From the NCBI RefSeq assembly GCF_023716465.1, contig NZ_CP092415.1, positions 62,001 through 126,000 on the forward strand: a stretch of DNA of 64,000 nucleotides, in the 5' to 3' direction. Below are positions 17,876 through 25,940 of this stretch, in pieces. The notes beneath the pieces were generated by a model. That model worked only from the letters and a program-made list of their open reading frames with translations. It was not told the origin of the DNA and made no database searches. Position numbers and translations under genes: made by a program. The stretch comes from Flagellimonas marinaquae (GTDB lineage Bacteria; Bacteroidota; Bacteroidia; Flavobacteriales; Flavobacteriaceae). Position 1 is the stretch's first letter. The number at the start of each line of letters is the position of its first letter.

Positions 17876-19711
17876 TTAATTGCAATCGACACCTATATCA
17901 CCATCAAAAGTCCAACCATAATCATTGATTAAAGTTTCACGCGCTGTTGTTGCTTCGCTATTTGTGCAGTACTGTATATTTTTTGCACCTAAGGAAATGT
18001 CTTCAGGAGTATTTTCCAAATTAGACCACCCCGATATGGTTGCCCCATAATTATCCGAAGACATACCACTATTATCGAACATGTTATTCATTAGCATAAC
18101 ATTTTCTATATTCCAACTACCTAAATCTTGGTCAAACTTGCTGGCCTCGGCAAACATTGCAAATGTATCCGTAACATTGCTTACATCCCAGTTGCCAATA
18201 TCCACATTAAATGAACTGGCACCAGCAAACATTGCATCCATTTGTGTCACATTACTTACATCCCAGCCACTTATATCAACATTAAATACAAGTGCATCTG
18301 GAAACATCATTGCCATATTGGTGACATTGCTTACATCCCAACCACTTATATCCTCATTGAATGATTCTGCACCCGCAAACATTGTATTCATATCTGTAAC
18401 ATTGCTTACATCCCACCCGCTCAAATCTCCATTGAAGGTGGGGTGATAACTAAACATTCCTGACATATTTGTTACACTGCTTACATCCCAAGTGCTAATA
18501 TCTGCCTCAAAAGCACCTGCATGGTAAAACATAAATGACATGTCTTTAACATTGCTTACATCCCAACCACTAATATCTGAATTGAACGATGTTGCTGATG
18601 CAAACATACTTCCCATATCTGTTATATTACTTACATCCCAACCACTTATATCCGCATTGAAGGATTCTGCTGCGAAAAACATTCCTGACATATTATTAAC
18701 ATTACTTACATCCCAACTGCTTAAATCCGAATTAAAAGACTCCGCACCACTAAACATTCCACTCATATCAGTAACATTACTAACGTCCCAACTGCTCAAA
18801 TCTGAATTAAACGATTTTGCCCTGGCAAACATCCTCCCCATATTGGTCACATTGCTTACGTCCCAATTACTTAAATCTCCATTAAAAACAGAAGGGTAGT
18901 CAAAATTCCATTCAGGTAAATTATAATTTGCAAACATCTCTGACATATCCTCAACATTTTGCAAGTTTGGAACATCGGATGCATGGTATTCCATGTTTAC
19001 GCAAATCAAAAATGCCTTATCTAGACTTTCCCAATTAATTGCTCCCCATTGCTCCAAACCAATCAAACTTTTTAGTACTTCAAGACCTTCAATATTAATT
19101 AGGTCGTTATGTGCCATTTTTATAGCAGGAAAAATCCCTTGAATAGATACTTTATATTCCCCTGCGGATGAATATGTATGACTAGGGTTTTGGATTGAAA
19201 GTTCTTCTTGAATACCGTCTCCCCAATCTATGATATAATTATATTCATAATCAGGGTTTGTGCCAATAATAATTTCAAAATTATCTTCAGGGATATTCCA
19301 TAAAGTAACAAATGAATCCGGGTCCTCTGCTAAACTTTCAATCACGTTGGTTACAGTAATGGTGATGTTCGCTTCTTTTTTATCAACCCCATCAGATACA
19401 GTAACTTTAATAATGTGCTCTACTTTTGCTTCATAGTCCAAAGTCTGTCCGCTTTTTAAACTAAGCTTTCCATCGGGATCAATTTCGAACAAATCATTGT
19501 CTTCAATATTAAACGTCAACTCATCTTGATCTGCATCGGTTGCCTTAACAATCCCGATGGTTGCATCGTCCGTAATATCTTCATCGACACTAAAAGTCTG
19601 TGCTTTAATAACGGGAGCATTGTTTTTTACTGGTTCCGGACCATCATCCTTACTACAGGACCATAGCAATCCCAACGAAATAATCGCACTACATAATTTT
19701 TTGATATTCAT
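17876..19711 (-). CDS. BspA/DUF285-repeat surface lipoprotein with cadherin-like domain
   Basis: The 611-residue protein begins MNIKKLCSAIISLGLLWSCSKDDGPEP. It has lipobox LWSC and an acidic CSKDD context that resembles the Bacteroidetes lipoprotein export signal, so it is predicted to be on the cell surface. Domains in order: a cadherin-like domain (about 30-125, with ATDADQDELTFNIED and the LDYEAK motif), a PKD-like stretch with DWGDG and HTYSSAGEYKVSI (about 150-190), eleven 25-residue DUF285 repeats (about 275-549), and a short C-terminal cap ending in GWTFDGDIGVDCN. DUF285 proteins are usually adhesins or host/particle-binding proteins. It stands alone in a fatty-acid degradation locus. 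Confidence 0.88.
   Translation of the reverse strand: MNIKKLCSAIISLGLLWSCSKDDGPEPVKNNAPVIKAQTFSVDEDITDDATIGIVKATDADQDELTFNIEDNDLFEIDPDGKLSLKSGQTLDYEAKVEHIIKVTVSDGVDKKEANITITVTNVIESLAEDPDSFVTLWNIPEDNFEIIIGTNPDYEYNYIIDWGDGIQEELSIQNPSHTYSSAGEYKVSIQGIFPAIKMAHNDLINIEGLEVLKSLIGLEQWGAINWESLDKAFLICVNMEYHASDVPNLQNVEDMSEMFANYNLPEWNFDYPSVFNGDLSNWDVSNVTNMGRMFARAKSFNSDLSSWDVSNVTDMSGMFSGAESFNSDLSSWDVSNVNNMSGMFFAAESFNADISGWDVSNITDMGSMFASATSFNSDISGWDVSNVKDMSFMFYHAGAFEADISTWDVSSVTNMSGMFSYHPTFNGDLSGWDVSNVTDMNTMFAGAESFNEDISGWDVSNVTNMAMMFPDALVFNVDISGWDVSNVTQMDAMFAGASSFNVDIGNWDVSNVTDTFAMFAEASKFDQDLGSWNIENVMLMNNMFDNSGMSSDNYGATISGWSNLENTPEDISLGAKNIQYCTNSEATTARETLINDYGWTFDGDIGVDCN
18065..18889 (-). repeat. Eleven in-frame 75-bp tandem repeats encoding DUF285 units
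   Basis: The tract encodes eleven consecutive 25-residue units with the core FNxDISGWDVSNVTDMxxMF. The first unit begins VFNGDLSNW and the last, most divergent one KFDQDLGSW. Each unit is exactly 75 bp, so gain or loss by recombination keeps the frame. Units 2 and 3 are the most alike at protein level. Confidence 0.9.
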
Positions 19712-19848
19712 AGTTAATGTTTATGTGAATAGATATTAGCAATATCCTATATTCCATTTGATATTACACACCTGATCTGACCAATGCCCATTCTGAGTTG
19801 ATGAATGAAGCAATCACCCTTTTCTTCACAAGCAGGTACACTTAACCT

Positions 19849-19876
19849 AAATTTATTATGCATGCATAATAAATTT
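19849..19876. promoter_or_regulatory. 28-bp perfect palindrome, probable MarR operator
   Basis: A perfect inverted repeat is centred on TTATGCATGCATAA and extends by AAATTTA arms to 28 bp. It ends 30 nt before the MarR start codon and lies just upstream of, and covers the -33 area of, the candidate -7 box at 19880-19887. MarR dimers bind palindromes of this kind, so autorepression and control of the downstream beta-oxidation genes is the likely role. Confidence 0.75.
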
Positions 19877-19879
19877 TTA

Positions 19880-19887
19880 TATATTTG
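19880..19887 (+). promoter_or_regulatory. Candidate -7 box of the marR-fadNAE operon
   Basis: TATATTTG matches TAnnTTTG, 19 nt before the MarR start codon and 4 bp after the palindrome. The -33 region would lie inside the palindrome, as expected for a repressed promoter. Confidence 0.6.
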
Positions 19888-19906
19888 AGAACACCAAACC
19901 AGTTCT

Positions 19907-20356
19907 ATGAAAGATTTGACCATTGATCACGCCCTTAGGGCTACCTGGCAGGCGGTAAGCAAAATGTACAATGAGGAAGCTAAAAACTATGATCTTACCA
20001 TGGCCATCGGGTTTACCCTTTTGAGCATGGATCCAAAAGGGGGTACTCCAAGTACCACATTAGGCCCTAAAATGGGAATGGAAGCTACAAGTTTGTCAAG
20101 AATCTTAAAGAATATTGAGCAAAAAGGATACATTTTAAGAAAACGAAACCCAAAGGATGGGCGCGGAGTCCTAATTTTTCTAACCCCTTTGGGCCTTGAA
20201 AAACGGGAGGAATCCAAAGAGGTAGTTCTCAGGTTCAACGAGGTTGTCAAAGAGCATGTACCAGAAGAAGATCTAAATGTTTTTTTTAAGACCATGAGCA
20301 CAATAAACAAGCTTATTACCGACAAAAAAATATATTCAAAAACAACTAATAATTAA
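19907..20356 (+). CDS. MarR-family transcriptional regulator
   Basis: The 149-residue protein carries a winged helix-turn-helix (about residues 30-100) with TSLSRILKNIEQKGYILRKR as recognition helix and RNPKDGRGVLIFLTPLG as the wing, both typical of MarR. It is the first gene of an operon with three beta-oxidation genes (15 bp to the next). It probably senses a fatty acid or acyl-CoA, in the manner of FadR-like regulators; ligand unproven. A palindromic operator lies directly upstream. Confidence 0.9.
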   Translation: MKDLTIDHALRATWQAVSKMYNEEAKNYDLTMAIGFTLLSMDPKGGTPSTTLGPKMGMEATSLSRILKNIEQKGYILRKRNPKDGRGVLIFLTPLGLEKREESKEVVLRFNEVVKEHVPEEDLNVFFKTMSTINKLITDKKIYSKTTNN

Positions 20357-20371
20357 ATTTCAAACTCGCAC

Positions 20372-22777
20372 ATGAAAAGGCATATAAACAAAATTGCCGT
20401 AATCGGTTCCGGTATAATGGGCAGTGGCATTGCATGTCACTTTGCTAACATTGGGGTCGAGGTACTATTGTTGGATATAGTTCCTCGCGAACTGAACGAC
20501 AAGGAAAAAGCCAAGGGACTTACATTGGAAGACAAGGTGGTTCGTAATCGTTTGGTAAACGATTCTTTGACCGCTGCCTTAAAATCCAAACCCTCTCCTA
20601 TTTACCATCAAAAATTCGCAGATCGCATTACCACAGGAAACTTGGAAGACGATATTTCCAAAGTGGCGGATGTGGATTGGATCATTGAAGTGGTCGTTGA
20701 ACGCTTGGACATTAAAAAACAAGTGTTCGAGAATCTGGACAAACACCGCACACCGGGAACCTTGATTACCTCAAACACTTCCGGTATCCCTATTAAATTT
20801 ATGAGCGAAGGAAGAAGCGAGGATTTCCAGAAACACTTCTGCGGAACACATTTCTTTAACCCTGCTCGATATCTAAAACTTTTTGAAATTATTCCTGGAC
20901 CTAAAACTTCAAAAGAGGTTTTGGATTTCTTGAACGGATATGGTGAACAATTCTTGGGCAAAACCTCCGTGGTGGCTAAAGATACTCCCGCATTTATCGG
21001 GAACCGAATCGGAATCTTCAGCATTCAAAGTCTGTTTCATGCCGTAAAAGAAATGGGCATGACAGTGGAAGAAGTGGATAAATTGACAGGCCCCGTAATC
21101 GGTCGTCCAAAATCCGCCACTTTCCGCACGGTGGATGTGGTTGGTTTGGATACTTTGGTACATGTGGCCAACGGAATCAGTGAGAACTGTAAGGACGATG
21201 AGCGTCACGAACTGTTCCAGCTGCCCGATTTCATCAAAACCATGATGGACAACAAATGGTTGGGAAGCAAAACAGGTCAAGGATTCTATAAAAAAGTAAA
21301 AGGCGATAATGGTAAAAGCGAAATCCTCACGTTGGATTTGGACACCATGGATTATCGTTCTAAAAAAAGTGCAAAGTTTGCAACTTTAGAGCTAACCAAG
21401 ACCATTGATAAAGTCATAGAGCGTTTTCCCGTATTGGTAGGCGGTAAAGATAAGGCCGGAGAGTTTTACAGAAAGAGTTTTGGAGCCCTTTTTGCTTATG
21501 TAACCCATCGTATTCCTGAAATTTCGGATGAGCTATACAAAATAGATGATGCCATGAAGGCCGGTTTCGGCTGGGAACATGGTCCGTTTCAAATTTGGGA
21601 TGCCGTTGGCCTTGAAAAGGGATTGGAATTCATCAAAGCCGAAGGTTTGGAGCCCGCTTTATGGATTGCCGACATGAAATCCGCAGGTGTGGATTCATTC
21701 TACACCGTAAAAGATGGGGCAACCTACTATTATGATATCAGCAAAAAGACAATGGAAAAAGTTCCAGGTCAAGATGCGTTCATTATTCTGGACAACATCC
21801 GAAAAACCAAGGAGGTTTTTAAAAACAGTGGAGTTGTCATCGAAGATTTAGGTGACGGAATCCTGAACTGCGAGTTCCAATCCAAAATGAACACCATTGG
21901 AGGTGATGTGCTCGCTGGTTTGAACAAAGCTGTTGATCTGGCCGAAAAGGATTTTGCAGGGTTGGTCATAGGGAACCAAGCTGCCAATTTCTCCGTAGGG
22001 GCCAATATCGGTATGATCTTTATGATGGCAGTGGAACAAGAATACGATGAGTTGAACATGGCCATAAAATACTTCCAAGATACCATGATGCGCATGCGAT
22101 ACTCATCCATTCCAACCGTAGCCGCACCGCACGGAATGGCTTTGGGTGGTGGCTGTGAGCTTTCAATGCATGCAGATAAAGTTGTGGCCGCTGCCGAAAC
22201 CTACATTGGTTTGGTCGAATTTGGCGTAGGTGTGATCCCTGGCGGTGGTGGATCTAAAGAAATGGCACTCCGCGCTTCCGATACTTTCAGGAAAAATGAC
22301 GTAGAACTCAACGTACTACAAGAGTATTTCTTGACCATTGGTATGGCCAAAGTATCCACTTCGGCTTACGAAGCCTTTGATTTGGGCATCCTACAAAAAG
22401 GAAAGGACGTAGTCGTCGTAAACAAAGACCGACAAATAGCAACTGCCAAAGCACACGCCAAAATTATGGCAGATGCAGGCTACACCAAACCTGTAAAACG
22501 TAAAGATGTAAAAGTTCTGGGCAAACAAGCTTTGGGTATGTTCTTGGTAGGAACCGATTCCATGGAAGCCGGACATTATATTTCTGAGCACGACAAAAAG
22601 ATTGCCGATAAACTGGCCTACGTTATGGCCGGTGGCGACCTTTCTGAAGCTACCATGGTGACCGAACAATATCTTTTGGATTTGGAACGAGAAGCATTTC
22701 TATCGCTTTGTACTGAAAGAAAAACGCTGGAACGTATCCAACACATGTTGAAAACCGGAAAACCATTGAGAAACTAG
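20372..22777 (+). CDS. 3-hydroxyacyl-CoA dehydrogenase / enoyl-CoA hydratase (FadN type)
   Basis: The 801-residue bifunctional enzyme has its NAD-binding dehydrogenase first (GSGIMGSGIACHFANIG near residue 11, then HFFNPARYLKLFEIIPG). The crotonase-like hydratase comes second, around residues 530-660 (VIGNQAANFSVGANIGM and AAPHGMALGGGCELSMHAD). This dehydrogenase-first order is that of Bacillus FadN and opposite to E. coli FadB. It catalyses the second and third steps of beta-oxidation. Second gene of the marR operon. Confidence 0.93.
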   Translation: MKRHINKIAVIGSGIMGSGIACHFANIGVEVLLLDIVPRELNDKEKAKGLTLEDKVVRNRLVNDSLTAALKSKPSPIYHQKFADRITTGNLEDDISKVADVDWIIEVVVERLDIKKQVFENLDKHRTPGTLITSNTSGIPIKFMSEGRSEDFQKHFCGTHFFNPARYLKLFEIIPGPKTSKEVLDFLNGYGEQFLGKTSVVAKDTPAFIGNRIGIFSIQSLFHAVKEMGMTVEEVDKLTGPVIGRPKSATFRTVDVVGLDTLVHVANGISENCKDDERHELFQLPDFIKTMMDNKWLGSKTGQGFYKKVKGDNGKSEILTLDLDTMDYRSKKSAKFATLELTKTIDKVIERFPVLVGGKDKAGEFYRKSFGALFAYVTHRIPEISDELYKIDDAMKAGFGWEHGPFQIWDAVGLEKGLEFIKAEGLEPALWIADMKSAGVDSFYTVKDGATYYYDISKKTMEKVPGQDAFIILDNIRKTKEVFKNSGVVIEDLGDGILNCEFQSKMNTIGGDVLAGLNKAVDLAEKDFAGLVIGNQAANFSVGANIGMIFMMAVEQEYDELNMAIKYFQDTMMRMRYSSIPTVAAPHGMALGGGCELSMHADKVVAAAETYIGLVEFGVGVIPGGGGSKEMALRASDTFRKNDVELNVLQEYFLTIGMAKVSTSAYEAFDLGILQKGKDVVVVNKDRQIATAKAHAKIMADAGYTKPVKRKDVKVLGKQALGMFLVGTDSMEAGHYISEHDKKIADKLAYVMAGGDLSEATMVTEQYLLDLEREAFLSLCTERKTLERIQHMLKTGKPLRN

Positions 22778-22854
22778 ACACAGGAATCAAGACAAAAGGG
22801 CCAAGGCACAAAATCCTGACTCTTGTTTCTTGAACCTAAAAATCAAAAGTAAAA

Positions 22855-24045
22855 ATGAAAACAGCATATATAGTAAAAGGATATAGAACAGCCGTGGGCA
22901 AAGCCCCAAAAGGTCTGTTCAGGTTTAAACGACCAGATGAACTGGCCGCAGAGACCATAGAGCATATGATGACAGAGCTTCCCCAATTGGACAAAAAACG
23001 CATCGACGACGTTATTGTCGGGAATGCCATGCCCGAAGCCGAACAGGGTTTGAACATGGGAAGGCTCATCTCATTAATGGGACTCAACATTGAAGACGTT
23101 CCCGGTGTTACCGTGAATCGCTATTGCGCTTCAGGTTTGGAAACCATTGGTATTGCTACGGCCAAAATCCAATCTGGAATGGCGGATTGCATCATAGCCG
23201 GAGGGGCTGAAAGTATGAGCTACATCCCTATGGGAGGTTACAAACCAACACCCGATTACGCCACGGCGAAAGAAGGCCACGAAGACTATTATTGGGGAAT
23301 GGGACTTACGGCAGAAGCCGTTGCCCAACAATTCAAGGTTTCCAGAGAGGATCAAGATGAATTTGCATACAACTCCCATATGAAAGCATTGAAGGCGCAA
23401 GCAGAAAATCGTTTTCAAGATCAAATCGTGCCCATTGAAGTGGAACATACCTTTGTGAACGAAGCTGGAAAAAAGGAAACCAAAACATACACAGTAAACA
23501 AGGATGAAGGACCAAGAAAAGGTACCAACATTCCTACTTTGAACAAATTAAGACCTGTTTTTGCCGCAAATGGAAGCGTTACTGCCGGGAATTCATCGCA
23601 GATGAGCGATGGTGCAGCCTTTGTAATGGTAATGAGCGAGGATATGGTCAAAGAGCTCAATTTGGAACCCATAGCTAGATTGGTAAACTATGCTGCAGCA
23701 GGTGTAGAACCAAGAATTATGGGTATTGGTCCGGTAAAAGCCATTCCAAAAGCTTTGAAGCAGGCAGGCTTAAAACAAAATGACATTGAACTTATCGAAC
23801 TGAACGAGGCCTTTGCTTCACAATCTTTGGCCGTAATCCGTGAGTTGGGACTCAACCAAGATATCGTTAATGTTAATGGAGGGGCCATTGCCCTGGGTCA
23901 CCCACTTGGATGTACAGGTGCCAAACTATCGGTACAGCTTTTTGATGAAATGAGAAAGCGGGACATGAAAGGTAAATATGGTATGGTGACCATGTGTGTA
24001 GGTACCGGACAAGGTGCTGCAGGTATATTCGAATTTCTTAATTAA
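22855..24045 (+). CDS. Acetyl-CoA C-acyltransferase (thiolase, FadA type)
   Basis: The 396-residue thiolase II cleaves 3-ketoacyl-CoA to acetyl-CoA. The acyl-accepting Cys is in VNRYCASGLETI, the conserved His in GGAIALGHPLGCTGAKL, and the second catalytic Cys in MVTMCVGTGQGAAGIFE at the C-terminus. Third gene of the operon. Start ATG at 22855 gives MKTAYIVKGYRTAVGKAPKG, the usual N-terminus. Confidence 0.94.
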   Translation: MKTAYIVKGYRTAVGKAPKGLFRFKRPDELAAETIEHMMTELPQLDKKRIDDVIVGNAMPEAEQGLNMGRLISLMGLNIEDVPGVTVNRYCASGLETIGIATAKIQSGMADCIIAGGAESMSYIPMGGYKPTPDYATAKEGHEDYYWGMGLTAEAVAQQFKVSREDQDEFAYNSHMKALKAQAENRFQDQIVPIEVEHTFVNEAGKKETKTYTVNKDEGPRKGTNIPTLNKLRPVFAANGSVTAGNSSQMSDGAAFVMVMSEDMVKELNLEPIARLVNYAAAGVEPRIMGIGPVKAIPKALKQAGLKQNDIELIELNEAFASQSLAVIRELGLNQDIVNVNGGAIALGHPLGCTGAKLSVQLFDEMRKRDMKGKYGMVTMCVGTGQGAAGIFEFLN

Positions 24046-24067
24046 AAATACTAAACAACAAAAAATC

Positions 24068-25876
24068 ATGAGCGATACTAAAGAAAAAGACATACTGAGA
24101 GGAGGTCAATTCTTGGTCAAGGAGACCAAATGTGAGGACGTGTTCACCCTTGAGGACCTGAACGAAGAACAAAAAATGATGCGCGAAAGCTCCAAGGAGT
24201 TTGTAGATCGCGAACTTTGGGCACATTGGGAGCGGTTCGAGCAAAAAGACTATGCCTATACCGAGGAGTGTATGAAAAAAGCAGGCGAACTTGGACTTTT
24301 GAGCATCGCGGTTCCTGAAGCCTATGGTGGTATGGGAATGGGTTTTGTATCCACTATGTTGGTCTGCGACTACATTTCCGGTGCAACAGGATCTTTTAGT
24401 ACAGCTTTCGGCGCACATACTGGTATCGGGACCATGCCCATCACCTTGTACGGGACCGAAGAGCAAAAACAAAAATACGTTCCCAAATTGGCCACGGGAG
24501 AATGGTTTGGGGCCTATTGCTTAACCGAGCCAGGAGCAGGTTCCGACGCCAATTCCGGCAAAACCAAGGCCGTGTTATCCGAAGACGGTAAATATTACAG
24601 CATTTCAGGACAGAAAATGTGGATTTCCAATGCAGGGTTCTGTAATCTGTTCATTGTATTCGCTCGTATCGAGGATGACAAGAACATTACCGGGTTCATT
24701 GTTGAGAACGACCCTGAAAACGGTATCAGTTTAGGTGATGAAGAAAAGAAGTTGGGTATCCACTCCTCCTCTACCCGCCAAGTATTTTTCAACGAGACCA
24801 AGGTTCCGGTCGAAAATATGCTGTCCGAAAGAGGCAATGGATTCAAGATTGCCATGAATGCTTTGAACGTAGGTAGAATTAAATTGGCCGCGGCATGTTT
24901 GGAAGCACAACGAAGAGTAATCGGAGAAGCAACCAAATACGCCAATGAGCGCATTCAATTCAAAACACCCATCATCAATTTTGGAGCTATCAAAGCTAAA
25001 ATTGCCGACATGGCCACCAATGCTTACGTGGACGAGGCCGCTTGCTACCGAGCTGCAAAAAATATTGAAGACAGAATTGCGATTCGCGAAGCCAGTGGCA
25101 ACTCACACCAAGAAGCAGAACTTAAAGGTGTTGAAGAATATGCCATCGAGTGCTCTATTCTGAAAGTAGCTGTTTCCGAGCATGTTCAGCACACCACGGA
25201 TGAGGGTATCCAAATATTCGGGGGAATGGGCTTTAGCGCCGATACCCCAATGGAATCCGCGTGGAGAGACGCGCGTATTGCAAGAATTTATGAAGGTACC
25301 AACGAAATCAACCGAATGCTCTCCGTTGGAATGTTGGTTAAAAAGGCCATGAAAGGCCATGTGGACCTGTTGGGCCCAGCAACTGCTGTTGGTGAAGAGC
25401 TTATGGGTATTCCATCTTTCGATACACCTGATTTTTCAGAACTTTTTTCAGAAGAAAAAGACCTAGTGGCTCGATTAAAAAAAGTGTTCTTGATGATTGC
25501 CGGTAGCGCCGTTCAAAAATTCGGACCGGATTTGGAAAAACATCAAATGTTGTTGATGGCAGCTTCCGATATTTTGATTCAGGTATATATGGCCGAATCC
25601 GCAATTTTAAGAACAGAGAAAAACGCAAAACGCTTTGGTGAAGATTCCCAAAAAGCACAAATAGCAATGTCCAAACTCTATTTGTACAGAGCGGTGGACA
25701 TTATTCAACAAAAAGGCAAAGAGGCTATAGTTTCTTTTGCCGAAGGAGATGAGCAACGCATGATGCTTATGGGGCTAAAACGCTTTACCAAGTACACGAA
25801 CCAACCCAACGTGGTCAATTTAAGGACTCAGATTGCCGACAAAGTTGCCGCGGACAATGGGTATACCTTTGACTAA
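24068..25876 (+). CDS. Acyl-CoA dehydrogenase (FadE type, long form)
   Basis: With ATG 24068 (MSDTKEKDILRGGQFLV) the protein has 602 residues; an earlier in-frame ATG would overlap the thiolase gene. The FAD/acyl-CoA dehydrogenase core (CLTEPGAGSDANSGKTKAV, KMWISNAGFCNLFIVFARI, YEGTNEINRML with the region of the catalytic Glu) spans about residues 30-420. A C-terminal helical extension follows, as in Bacillus FadE and VLCAD-like enzymes. It carries out the first oxidation step. Last gene of the operon. Confidence 0.93.
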   Translation: MSDTKEKDILRGGQFLVKETKCEDVFTLEDLNEEQKMMRESSKEFVDRELWAHWERFEQKDYAYTEECMKKAGELGLLSIAVPEAYGGMGMGFVSTMLVCDYISGATGSFSTAFGAHTGIGTMPITLYGTEEQKQKYVPKLATGEWFGAYCLTEPGAGSDANSGKTKAVLSEDGKYYSISGQKMWISNAGFCNLFIVFARIEDDKNITGFIVENDPENGISLGDEEKKLGIHSSSTRQVFFNETKVPVENMLSERGNGFKIAMNALNVGRIKLAAACLEAQRRVIGEATKYANERIQFKTPIINFGAIKAKIADMATNAYVDEAACYRAAKNIEDRIAIREASGNSHQEAELKGVEEYAIECSILKVAVSEHVQHTTDEGIQIFGGMGFSADTPMESAWRDARIARIYEGTNEINRMLSVGMLVKKAMKGHVDLLGPATAVGEELMGIPSFDTPDFSELFSEEKDLVARLKKVFLMIAGSAVQKFGPDLEKHQMLLMAASDILIQVYMAESAILRTEKNAKRFGEDSQKAQIAMSKLYLYRAVDIIQQKGKEAIVSFAEGDEQRMMLMGLKRFTKYTNQPNVVNLRTQIADKVAADNGYTFD

Positions 25877-25913
25877 TTCAAATAATTGCCGGGATCTATG
25901 AACCCACAATTGG

Positions 25914-25939
25914 AAAACGCCCCGATCGGGGCGTTTTTT
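25914..25939. terminator. Bidirectional terminator after the beta-oxidation operon
   Basis: AAAACGCCCCGA and TCGGGGCGTTTT form a perfect 12-bp palindromic stem with T and A runs on both sides. It is shared by the convergent acyl-CoA dehydrogenase and GH15 genes. Confidence 0.92.
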
Positions 25940-25940
25940 A

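Noticed and set aside
18065..18889. Regular repeats that could be taken for a CRISPR array
   Set aside because: Units are contiguous without spacers, exactly 75 bp, and encode a conserved 25-residue DUF285 unit in frame.
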